From assembly GCA_003650545.1 (NCBI GenBank), contig QMQO01000012.1, positions 1 through 35,646 of the forward strand: DNA of 35,646 nucleotides, read 5' to 3'. The position numbers and the translations under genes are program-made. This document shows, one piece after another, positions 1 to 6,573 of this stretch. The notes under the pieces were generated by a model, which was not told the origin of the DNA, ran no database searches, and saw nothing but the letters and a program-made list of their open reading frames with translations. The number at the start of each line of letters is the position of its first letter. Position 1 is the stretch's first letter. This DNA comes from Candidatus Woesearchaeota archaeon. Its GTDB lineage: Archaea > Nanobdellota > Nanobdellia > Woesearchaeales > B72-G16.

Positions 1-190
1 ACAACCAATAAATACATATAAAATGCAATAAAGCATATAAAATGTATAGCTAAGAAAAGAGGTGGTTCTAAGATTATTCTAGAGAGAAACATCAGGCTAG
101 AAGACTAAATAGAATTTTGCTTGAGTAAAAGTGCGTAAGAAAAAAAAATAATAAGATATAAAAATAAAGCAAGAAAACTGTAAAATTTAA
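1..190. other. AT-rich stretch before tRNA-Gln
   Basis: No supported gene. The TATA-like stretch at about 153-163 (gatataaaaat) lies some 30 nt before the tRNA and is the likely tRNA promoter. A 23-codon open stretch at 40-108 ends in a plausible basic tail but has no acceptable start codon, so it is not called. Confidence 0.4.
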
Positions 191-212
191 AGCCCTGTAG
201 TGTAGTGGCCAA

Positions 213-233
213 GTTCTTGGCTAAGAAGGCTAA
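213..233 (+). other. tRNA-Gln intron 1 (D arm)
   Basis: 21 nt. The inner hairpin is TTCTT/AAGAA with loop GGCT. The central helix is GGCC (exon, 207-210 region) with GGCT. Cuts after AA on both sides restore the archaeal D-loop sequence GGCCAATC. The outer helix is imperfect, as in relaxed (hBH) motifs. Confidence 0.85.
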
Positions 234-249
234 TCATGTCAGGCTCTGG

Positions 250-272
250 AGAAGAAGAAAAGCTTTGGAAAT
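250..272 (+). other. tRNA-Gln intron 2 (37/38)
   Basis: 23 nt at the canonical position, flanked by the anticodon stem. The central helix is short (TCT/GGA) and the inner helix is GAAG/CTTT. Removal leaves loop CTCTGGA. Confidence 0.85.
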
Positions 273-293
273 ACCTGGCGACGGCGGTTCGAA

Positions 294-326
294 ATGATAA
301 AATGACAGTTGTTTTGCTCACGAAAG
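294..326 (+). other. tRNA-Gln intron 3 (T loop, 59/60)
   Basis: 33 nt with a complete bulge-helix-bulge. The T stem serves as outer helix, TTCG/CGAA as central helix, and each 3-nt bulge is cut after its second base. Removal gives the universal TTCGAAT loop. Confidence 0.9.
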
Positions 327-407
327 TCCGCCCAGGGCTATTTTAGATGGCTATTTAGATTAATAGGATTAGCCAATTTGAAATCGAAAAATCAAATTAA
401 ACAAAAC

Positions 408-416
408 TTTTATAAA
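408..416 (+). promoter_or_regulatory. rps15 TATA box
   Basis: The sequence tttataaat lies about 25 nt before position 437. Transcription should therefore begin almost exactly at the 5' strand of the leader junction (435-441). Confidence 0.6.
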
Positions 417-434
417 TCGTAACTAAATCTTATA

Positions 435-510
435 GGTTATTCGAGAGATAAGCAGGTTTCGGCGTGCTTATACTGGAGAATAAGAAAAACTTATTTCTCC
501 AAAAATAACT
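435..510 (+). promoter_or_regulatory. Three-way-junction leader of rps15
   Basis: Outer helix GGTTATT (435-441) pairs with AATAACT (504-510). Inside are hairpin A (ATAAGCA 448-454 with TGCTTAT 465-471, loop GGTTTCGGCG) and hairpin B (GGAGA-ATAAG 475-484 with CTTAT-T-TCTCC 490-500, one bulged T, loop AAAAA). The ribosome binding site AAGGTAG (514-520) follows directly. S15 proteins bind a three-way junction in 16S rRNA, and bacterial S15 represses its own mRNA through similar structures. An autoregulatory role here is inference. Confidence 0.6.
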
Positions 511-524
511 AAAAAGGTAGAACA

Positions 525-977
525 ATGGCAAGAATGCACTCAAGAGCAAAAGGTAAATCCAGTAGCAAGAAGCCTGTTGAAAGTAAGGCTTCATGGGTAC
601 GCTATAAACCAAAAGAGATGGAAATCATAATCCAACGTTTGGGTAAGGAAGGGAAGAGTGCTGCCCAGATTGGTCTGATCATGAGAGATGTCTATGGCAT
701 TCCAGATATCAAGAAGTTAACAGGAAAAAGGATATCCAAGATTTTGTCTGATAAAGGCTTACTACCTGAGTTACCTGATGACCTGCTTGCATTGATAAGA
801 AAATCTGTAAAAATCAGGAAACATCTAGAGGCAAACCATAAAGATCAACCTTCTATACGCGGGCTAACATTGACTGAATCAAAAATATTTAGATTGGTGA
901 AGTATTATAAAAGGTCTGGGAGACTGCCTTCTGATTGGAAGTATGATCCTAAACAGGTTAAGATTTTAGCTGAATAA
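525..977 (+). CDS. rps15: 30S ribosomal protein S15 (uS15)
   Basis: A 150-aa protein with the archaeal/eukaryotic form of S15: an extended N-terminal region beginning MARMHSRAKGKSSSKK, then the S15 core near residues 85-150 ending in KYYKRSGRLPSDWKYDP, a strong family signature. It binds the 16S rRNA central-domain three-way junction and helps assemble the small-subunit platform. The length matches archaeal S15 (about 150 aa). The ATG at 525 is preceded by AAGGTAG. The next gene is a RecJ-like DHH nuclease about 85 nt downstream, an arrangement commonly seen in archaea (from memory). Its own leader folds into a three-way junction, suggesting feedback control. Confidence 0.97.
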   Translation: MARMHSRAKGKSSSKKPVESKASWVRYKPKEMEIIIQRLGKEGKSAAQIGLIMRDVYGIPDIKKLTGKRISKILSDKGLLPELPDDLLALIRKSVKIRKHLEANHKDQPSIRGLTLTESKIFRLVKYYKRSGRLPSDWKYDPKQVKILAE

Positions 978-1062
978 GAATAAAATAAATCTTTTGATTT
1001 TCACTTCTTTTTAGTATTAGAAATCTATTTAAAGCAACTGTAAATTCTAAATTTGAAAAAAA

Positions 1063-2454
1063 ATGGGGTTTGATGGATTTATTGAAAGAATTAATGAATT
1101 AGCAAAAGAGTTTAAAAAAATAGATAAAAATGAGAATATCAGGATAGTCAGCCATCTTGATGCAGATGGCATTAGTGCTGCTGCATTGCTAATAAAACTC
1201 TTTGATTTTGAAAAAATCAGATTTACACTAAACATCATAGAGCAGCTTGATAAACGGTTGATAAATGAAATTAAAAAAGAGAAATTTAATGTTATTTTCT
1301 TCACAGATCTTGGATCGGGTAACCTGGATTTAATTCAGGAGGGTTTAGCTGGAAAAAAGGTTTTTGTGATAGATCATCATGAGATTTCAGGCAGAGACGA
1401 TGGGTTATTACATGTAAATCCACATCTGTTTGGCTTAGATGGTAACAAGAGTATTTCTGGAGCAGGTGTTGTTTATTTTTTTGCAAAAGCTGTTAATGAG
1501 AAGATTAAAGATTTTGCTCACATTGCGGTGATTGGTGCTATTGGAGATGTTCAAGAAGACCAAGGCTTTGAAGGAATGAATAGTAAAATCTTGACTGACG
1601 CTGTTGAAAGCGGCAAACTCAAAATTGAACGTGGACTAAGGTTGTACGGACTAGATAGTAGACCAATACATAAAGTGCTTGAGTATAGCTCTGACATAAA
1701 AATACCTGGTGTTTCTGGAAGCGAGAGTGCGTCTGTTGCATTCTTACAGAGTATTGGAATAAAGATTCGTAATGAAAAAGAATTTAGACGATATTCAGAC
1801 CTAAGTACAAATGAAAAGAAAAGACTGGCAGCAGCAATCATCCTGAAAAGAGCTGATCAAGATAACCCCGAAGATATCTTTGGCAATATTTATGTGCTGC
1901 CTGATGAAACTGAAGGACCACTAAAAAATGCAAAAGAGTTTGCAACCTTGCTTAATAGTTGCGGTAGACTGAACCGTGCTTCTTTTGGAATTGGGGCTTT
2001 GCTGAATGATAAAAAACTTAAAAAAAAAGCCCTAGACAGCTTAAAAGACTATCGCAGAGAGCTTGTTAATGCACTTAACTGGTATCGTGATAACAGGAAA
2101 AATGTTATCACAAATGGAAAGTATATGATAATCAATGCAGAAGATAATGTGATGCACACCATAATTGGTACGCTTGGTAGCATGATCTCCAAAAGTGGTG
2201 AACATCCTGAGGGATTCTTGATATTAACATTAGCACAGTCCATGTATGGTTATACCAAAGCTTCTTTAAGAGTCGCAGGACAAAGCCAACACGATTTGCG
2301 TGAAATAATAAAAGAGATTGCTACTAAAGTAGATGGGGATTATGGTGGACATATGCAAGCTGCTGGCGCCTTGTTCGAAACTGAACGCGAAAAAGAATTT
2401 ATTAAAGAAGCTATGATTGTTCTTGATAAAAAAACAATGGAAGAAATTGTTTAA
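1063..2454 (+). CDS. Archaeal RecJ-like DHH single-strand exonuclease (GAN type)
   Basis: A 463-aa DHH/DHHA1 phosphoesterase. Metal-binding motifs are in order: HLDADG at 31-36, the Asp in FTDLGSG (D82), the DHH triad in VIDHHEIS (104-106) and GAIGD (D162). The C-terminal DHHA1 motif GGHMQAAG lies near residue 430. Archaeal RecJ homologues (GAN, GINS-associated nuclease) digest single-stranded DNA or RNA 5' to 3' and associate with the replisome. Length and position after rps15 fit that family. No Shine-Dalgarno site is evident before the ATG. A second, shorter DHH protein is at 19873. Substrate choice (DNA or RNA) cannot be read from the sequence. Confidence 0.88.
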   Translation: MGFDGFIERINELAKEFKKIDKNENIRIVSHLDADGISAAALLIKLFDFEKIRFTLNIIEQLDKRLINEIKKEKFNVIFFTDLGSGNLDLIQEGLAGKKVFVIDHHEISGRDDGLLHVNPHLFGLDGNKSISGAGVVYFFAKAVNEKIKDFAHIAVIGAIGDVQEDQGFEGMNSKILTDAVESGKLKIERGLRLYGLDSRPIHKVLEYSSDIKIPGVSGSESASVAFLQSIGIKIRNEKEFRRYSDLSTNEKKRLAAAIILKRADQDNPEDIFGNIYVLPDETEGPLKNAKEFATLLNSCGRLNRASFGIGALLNDKKLKKKALDSLKDYRRELVNALNWYRDNRKNVITNGKYMIINAEDNVMHTIIGTLGSMISKSGEHPEGFLILTLAQSMYGYTKASLRVAGQSQHDLREIIKEIATKVDGDYGGHMQAAGALFETEREKEFIKEAMIVLDKKTMEEIV

Positions 2455-2455
2455 T

Positions 2456-2530
2456 CCATTGTTTAATGTTTAATTGTTTCATTGTTTAATTGTTTAATTC
2501 TGATTTTTATTTAATATTGATTGTTTAATT
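2456..2530 (+). repeat. Short imperfect repeats of attgtttaat
   Basis: Several copies of a 9-10 bp unit (attgtttaa, with variants such as tcattgttt) directly follow the RecJ-like gene. This looks like low-complexity slippage. The T-rich tracts here and to about 2600 could also end transcription. Confidence 0.5.
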
Positions 2531-2613
2531 CTATTTTAATTTAATAAATTTTTATTCCTTTTTAATTTTTATAATTTTAATTTTATATACAAATTAGTAT
2601 ATTAATAGAAAAA

Positions 2614-2621
2614 TTTATATA
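2614..2621 (+). promoter_or_regulatory. TATA box for the structured leader
   Basis: tttatata, with a predicted start of transcription near 2640-2645, just before the first hairpin of the structured RNA. Confidence 0.5.
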
Positions 2622-2639
2622 TTAGTTTAACTTTCCTAT

Positions 2640-2973
2640 TTTATAGTATACAGAAGTAATAAATTCAACAAATAGATCCTTAAAAGAATTAAGGATCTGG
2701 CACACTAATAAACTTATAGCATTATGATAGCTGGCTCTCCACTACATAATTCTCAACCCTTCCCTCACAACCTCTCTATGGAGAGCCACATCATATTCGT
2801 GATCATTGCTTTATTGCAGATTTTTTCACTCAACTATAAAAGCAATAAAGTGGTGATAAAGCTAGCTAAGCCCCCGAGCTTAGCATTATATACAGACATC
2901 ACAAGGCTGCATCTCTGAAGATGCAGCCTATCACCATCACAGGGGTCCGAGTGATTAGTAAAACGGTGATGAC
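2640..2973 (+). ncRNA. Structured leader RNA, riboswitch-like candidate
   Basis: About 330 nt packed with long complementary arms. H1 is AGATCCTTAA 2674-2683 with 2689-2698 (10 bp). H2 is ATGAT 2724-2728 with 2790-2794, continued by TGGCTCTCC 2732-2740 with 2780-2788. H3 is CTTTATTGC 2809-2817 with 2842-2850. P4, TGGTGATA 2851-2858 with TATCACCA 2929-2936, encloses H4 (GCTAAGC 2865-2871 with 2878-2884) and H5 (GGCTGCATCT 2905-2914 with 2919-2928, loop CTGA). The strand ATCACC (2930-2935) can instead pair with GGTGAT (2965-2970), the Shine-Dalgarno site of the next ORF, while ATCAC (2936-2940) pairs with GTGAT (2951-2955). It does not resemble RNase P, SRP or any riboswitch class I recognise. 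It could instead be a separate small RNA. Confidence 0.6.
2965..2970 (+). promoter_or_regulatory. Sequesterable Shine-Dalgarno site
   Basis: GGTGAT, 3 nt before the ATG at 2974, matches the 16S anti-Shine-Dalgarno core ATCACC. The same ATCACC occurs upstream at 2930-2935 and could block it. Confidence 0.65.
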
Positions 2974-3108
2974 ATGAACACAAAATTTAATGATTTTCAT
3001 AATCATTTGCTTGAAGTGATAAGTACCACTAATTCATTTTTTGTGAATGTGGTGATTTTGTTAGTTTTAAGTGTCATTATGTTTCTTTCTAAAAAGGGGT
3101 TGACTTAG
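2974..3108 (+). CDS. 44-aa single-pass membrane peptide
   Basis: ATG at 2974 behind a strong GGTGAT site, stop TAG at 3106-3108. The peptide has a polar N-terminus (MNTKFNDFHNHLLEVISTTN) and one predicted membrane segment at about residues 22-38 (FFVNVVILLVLSVIMFL), then SKKGLT. The following HD-GYP gene starts 1 nt after the stop, and its ribosome site (AAAGGGG) lies within the end of this ORF, so the two are probably translationally coupled. I do not recognise the family. It may anchor or sense for the HD-GYP enzyme, or act as a coupled leader peptide; both ideas are inference. Confidence 0.6.
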   Translation: MNTKFNDFHNHLLEVISTTNSFFVNVVILLVLSVIMFLSKKGLT

Positions 3109-3109
3109 A

Positions 3110-3871
3110 ATGAGTTCTAAAGACTATGAAATATCCAAACAAAAGTCATCCCGGATATTTGTAACGATTGATCAAGAAAAAGAACAGCTATTGGCATATG
3201 CCAAGAAATTGATGCGTGAGCCAAAATTTGAGATTTTAGTCTGGACTGAAGAAGCAAAAAAAAAGGTGTTGCATTATTTCGAGAGAATACTAGATGATCC
3301 GTGTGTTAAATATGTTGCGTGGCATCTAAGAAAACCTAAACATAAGAGTGTGTTGTACCATTCGATAGATGTTGCACTCATAGGTATTAGTTATGCTGTT
3401 GCAAACAAGCATGACGAAGCCACATGTCTGCTCTATGGAAAAGGTGGATTTATACACGATAATGGCAAGAGATTTATTCCAGTTGATATTATAAATAAGC
3501 CTGAAAAATTGAATGATGAAGAATTTAGTGTGATGAGACTACATGCTCCCTTTGGTTATGATGATCTAAGTGGTGCAGGATTTGAAGACGATGTTGCTAT
3601 AGCATGCACATCAGAACATCATCCAACTTATCCTCACATTTCAGGGGATGTTAGTGAACTTGGAAAATTAGTTGCTGTGTTTGACAGTTTTGGCGCATTA
3701 ACAGAGTATAGACCATATCCACGTTATTTCAAAAAATTGATTGTTGAAGGTAGCTTCAAGCCAAACGAAGCACTAGAAGTTCTGGTTGAAGATATGAAGG
3801 AAGGTAAACTTGATGCCAAAATCGTTCAAAGATTTGTTTCTATAGGAGAGATAAGTAGGTATATTCATTAA
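3110..3871 (+). CDS. HD-GYP-type HD phosphohydrolase
   Basis: A 253-aa protein. The N-terminal ~75 residues are helical and unrecognised. The HD domain follows: H84 (YHS), the HD pair in GFIHDNGK (116-117, K120), IPVDIINKPEKL (123-134), H145 in MRLHAPFGY, and HH170-171 in SEHHPTYP, then VAVFDSFGALTEYRPYP (188-204). This order matches HD-GYP domains (HDIGK, IP..I..KP..L, HHE..DG.GYP, D.fDALT..RpYr), but the GYP loop is shortened to HHPTYP. HD-GYP enzymes hydrolyse cyclic dinucleotides in bacteria. Archaea rarely use c-di-GMP, so the substrate here is unknown. It forms an operon with the small membrane peptide behind the structured leader. Confidence 0.75.
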   Translation: MSSKDYEISKQKSSRIFVTIDQEKEQLLAYAKKLMREPKFEILVWTEEAKKKVLHYFERILDDPCVKYVAWHLRKPKHKSVLYHSIDVALIGISYAVANKHDEATCLLYGKGGFIHDNGKRFIPVDIINKPEKLNDEEFSVMRLHAPFGYDDLSGAGFEDDVAIACTSEHHPTYPHISGDVSELGKLVAVFDSFGALTEYRPYPRYFKKLIVEGSFKPNEALEVLVEDMKEGKLDAKIVQRFVSIGEISRYIH

Positions 3872-3922
3872 GTATATTCATTAAGTATATTCATTAAGTA
3901 TGTTCATTAGGTAATGTTCATT
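3857..3922 (+). repeat. 13-bp tandem repeat overlapping the HD-GYP stop
   Basis: Five units of AAGTATATTCATT (the first and the last two vary, and the last is 14 bp), starting inside the final codons of the HD-GYP gene and running into the spacer. In-frame slippage upstream of the stop could duplicate the C-terminus. Confidence 0.85.
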
Positions 3923-4005
3923 AACTTTTGTTAATCTACTAACTTTCATAAATTTTCATTAATTGAAGACTAATTAACTCTCCAAAAGCATATACTTGCA
4001 AAAAG

Positions 4006-4015
4006 CATATAAATA
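4006..4015 (+). promoter_or_regulatory. alaS TATA box
   Basis: catataaata, followed by the ribosome site GAGGTAG at 4036-4042 and the alaS ATG at 4047. Confidence 0.55.
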
Positions 4016-4046
4016 GCTTTTTTTATTCTTTTATAGAGGTAGATAG

Positions 4047-6566
4047 ATGCTAACAGATAAACAACAAAAAAAAGTGTTTAAGGTTAAAGCAAGTAAGCAG
4101 CCAGAGAATTATTACGCTGTGGAAATTCTGAAACAAGAAGGTTTTAGACGTAAAAAATGTAAATGTGGTACTTATTATTGGACTACAACTGATGCTAAAA
4201 CTTGCGATGATCCTGCTTGTTCTGGAGGATTTCGCTTTATCAATCAAAGCCCTGCTAAAAATAAGATGGATTATATCGAAGTGTGGAAGAGGTTTGCAGA
4301 GTTATTTAAAAAATGGGGATATACACCAATAGAGAGGTACCCTGTTGCAGCTCGTTGGAGGGATGATACAGATTTTGTGCAGGCTAGTATCTACGATTTT
4401 CAGCCTTATGTTGTGAATGGTGTTGTAAAACCACCTGCCAATCCTTTGGTTGTACCGCAGTTCTGTTTGAGATTTAATGATATCGATAATGTAGGCATTA
4501 CAGGTGCTCATTACACTGGCTTTGTGATGATTGGTCAGCATACATTTGTTCCACCAGAAGAATGGCAACAGGAAAAATACTTTACCGATATACACAACTG
4601 GTTAAAGCAAGGAATCGGTCTGTCAAATGAAGAGATAACTTATCACGAAGATGCATGGGCTGGTGGTGGTAATTTTGGGCCTTCGATGGAATTTTATTCC
4701 CGCGGTCTTGAGCTAGGTAATCAGGTTTACATGATGTTTCAGCAGACACCTCGCGGTAATAAAGAATTAAAGCTGAAAGTTTTGGATATGGGAATGGGTC
4801 ACGAAAGGAACGCATGGTTCACCCTTGGAAAAGCAACAAGCTATGAGACCACATTTCCAACAGTTATTGCAAAGCTTATGAAAATAACCGATCTAAAAGT
4901 AAATAAAGATGTGATGGAAAAGTTTTTACCTTACTCATCTTACTTGAACATCGATGAAGTAGATAATATAGAAAAGACTTGGAAATTCGTTGCAGATAAG
5001 ATAAACATTGAGGTTGACGAACTTAAAAAAACAATACTGCCATTACAAGGATTATTCTCTGTTGCAGAACACACTAGATCGTTGCTTGTTGCTATAAACG
5101 ATTGTGTGTTACCTAGCAACGTCGGTGGCGGATATAACCTAAGGGTTCTCCTAAGAAGAGCTTTAGGCTTCATAGATAAGTACAAATGGCAGATCAATTT
5201 AGAAGATGTAGCTAGATGGCATGCTTCATATCTAAAACCATTGTTTCCCGAACTGACGAAGAATCTTGATAATGTTGCAAGGATATTAGAAGTTGAAAGA
5301 AAAAAATATATCACAACAAAGGAGAAATCCAGAAAGATAGTCCAGACCCTTATAAAGAAAAAGATTAAAATTTCAGATGAAAAACTTATAGAACTTTACG
5401 ATAGCAATGGAATCAACCCTGAAATGGTTGCAGAAGAAGCTAGAGCAGAAGGGAAGGTAATTTCTATACCTGAAGATTTCTACGCGAGAGTTGCAAAAAA
5501 ACATGAAAAAAAAGAGATAGTTAGAGTTAGAGAAGAAAGATTTGACGTTAAGGATTTACCAGAAACTAAACTGATGTTTTATGAAGATGACAGAGTTAGA
5601 GAATTTGACACAACTGTTTTGGATGTCAAAGATAACGCTGTTATACTTGACCTTACATTTTTTTATCCTACTTCAGGAGGCCAAGATCACGATATAGGTA
5701 CTATAAATGGTAGGAATGTTGTGGATGTTATAAAACAAGACGGAGTTGTTGTTCATGTTCTTGATAAAAAACCAAACTTTAAGAAAGGGGACAAGGTGAC
5801 ATGTTATATAGATGATGAACATAGAAAACAGTTAACACAACATCATACTGCTACGCATATTGTTAATGCTGCAGCTAGAAAAGTTCTAGGCAATCACATT
5901 AACCAAGCAGGAGCTAAGAAAACTATAGAAAAAGCACATCTTGATATAACCCATTACCAGTCGATAAGCGAAGATGAATTAAAAAAGATAGAGACTGAAG
6001 CAAATAAAATTGTAAAAAGAGGAATTGAAGTTAATAAGTATTTTTTAGCTCGAGACGAAGCTGAAAGAAGGTTTGGCATGAACATCTATCAAGGTGGAGC
6101 TGTCCCAGGAGAAAAAATAAGAATTGTTGAGATTCCAGAAGTGGATGTTGAAGCGTGTGGGGGCACTCATGTAAATAATACTAAGGATGTTGGAGAGATA
6201 AAATTGCTAAAGAGCACTAAGATTCAAGATGGTGTGGTCAGACTGTTTTTCACTGCGGGTAGAGCAGCATCTGAAAAAGAAGAGGAAGAAAGTAAGATTC
6301 TTGACGAAGTTGCAGCTAATTTAGGTGTTAATGCTAAACAGGTTCCTGACAGAGTTGAAGAATTGTTTACAAAATGGAAGAAAGCTAAGAAAGCTATTAA
6401 GAAAGGGAAAAAGCTAGAAGAAAGTTTAGAGCTTAGTTCCACTAAGGTGTATGAGGGCGATGCTTTGGCCAAAGCATGTGAGATACTTCGTGTTCAGCCA
6501 GAGCATTTATTGAATACTGTTAAGAGATTCTTAAAAGAATTGGATGAATTTAAAAAGAAGTTGTAA
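4047..6566 (+). CDS. alaS: Alanyl-tRNA synthetase
   Basis: An 839-aa class II synthetase that charges tRNA-Ala and clears mischarged Ser/Gly. The archaeal N-terminal extension carries a CKC..TTTDAKTC..C zinc-like cluster near residues 38-60. The aminoacylation core follows (RWRDDTDFVQASIYDFQP, then NPLVVPQFCLRFNDIDNVG). The editing domain has HHTATH near residue 597 and CGGTH near residue 702, the usual zinc ligands. The C-terminus (about 745-839) is a shortened coiled region, so the protein is slightly shorter than typical archaeal AlaRS of about 900 aa. ATG at 4047 has a GAGGTAG site. It stands alone, with the next gene on the opposite strand. Confidence 0.97.
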   Translation: MLTDKQQKKVFKVKASKQPENYYAVEILKQEGFRRKKCKCGTYYWTTTDAKTCDDPACSGGFRFINQSPAKNKMDYIEVWKRFAELFKKWGYTPIERYPVAARWRDDTDFVQASIYDFQPYVVNGVVKPPANPLVVPQFCLRFNDIDNVGITGAHYTGFVMIGQHTFVPPEEWQQEKYFTDIHNWLKQGIGLSNEEITYHEDAWAGGGNFGPSMEFYSRGLELGNQVYMMFQQTPRGNKELKLKVLDMGMGHERNAWFTLGKATSYETTFPTVIAKLMKITDLKVNKDVMEKFLPYSSYLNIDEVDNIEKTWKFVADKINIEVDELKKTILPLQGLFSVAEHTRSLLVAINDCVLPSNVGGGYNLRVLLRRALGFIDKYKWQINLEDVARWHASYLKPLFPELTKNLDNVARILEVERKKYITTKEKSRKIVQTLIKKKIKISDEKLIELYDSNGINPEMVAEEARAEGKVISIPEDFYARVAKKHEKKEIVRVREERFDVKDLPETKLMFYEDDRVREFDTTVLDVKDNAVILDLTFFYPTSGGQDHDIGTINGRNVVDVIKQDGVVVHVLDKKPNFKKGDKVTCYIDDEHRKQLTQHHTATHIVNAAARKVLGNHINQAGAKKTIEKAHLDITHYQSISEDELKKIETEANKIVKRGIEVNKYFLARDEAERRFGMNIYQGGAVPGEKIRIVEIPEVDVEACGGTHVNNTKDVGEIKLLKSTKIQDGVVRLFFTAGRAASEKEEEESKILDEVAANLGVNAKQVPDRVEELFTKWKKAKKAIKKGKKLEESLELSSTKVYEGDALAKACEILRVQPEHLLNTVKRFLKELDEFKKKL

Positions 6567-6573
6567 AAAAAAT

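Larger units (their letters stand above)
191..340 (+). tRNA. tRNA-Gln (CUG) with three introns
   Basis: Acceptor strands AGCCCTG (191-197) and CAGGGCT (333-339) pair perfectly, with discriminator A340. Removing three segments gives a 73-nt cloverleaf: intron 1 at 213-233 (D arm, between A21 and U22), intron 2 at 250-272 (canonical 37/38), intron 3 at 294-326 (T loop, 59/60). The anticodon stem is TCAGG/CCTGG with loop CTCTGGA, so the anticodon is CUG. The T arm becomes GGCGG-TTCGAAT-CCGCC. Intron 3 forms a textbook bulge-helix-bulge: outer GGCGG/CCGCC, 4-bp TTCG/CGAA, bulges AA^A and AG^T, inner TGA/TCA. Intron 1 has GGCC/GGCT, bulges AA^G and AA^T, and a TTCTT/AAGAA hairpin. Intron 2 is weaker (TCT/GGA, GAAG/CTTT). 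The A1-U72 pair and A73 are typical of archaeal tRNA-Gln. Confidence 0.93.

Noticed and set aside
40-108. Short frame ending in a plausible basic tail
   Set aside because: It has a stop at 37-39 and no usable start codon, so it cannot be called a gene or a clear gene end.
2724-2918. 64-aa plus-strand ORF
   Set aside because: It lies wholly inside the paired arms of the structured leader RNA and has no ribosome site; the base pairing explains the sequence better.
2640-2973. RNase P or SRP RNA
   Set aside because: The conserved cores (GAGGAAAGTC-type for RNase P, the helix 8 GGAG/GCAR loops for SRP) are not visible, and the 3' part overlaps an ORF's ribosome site.
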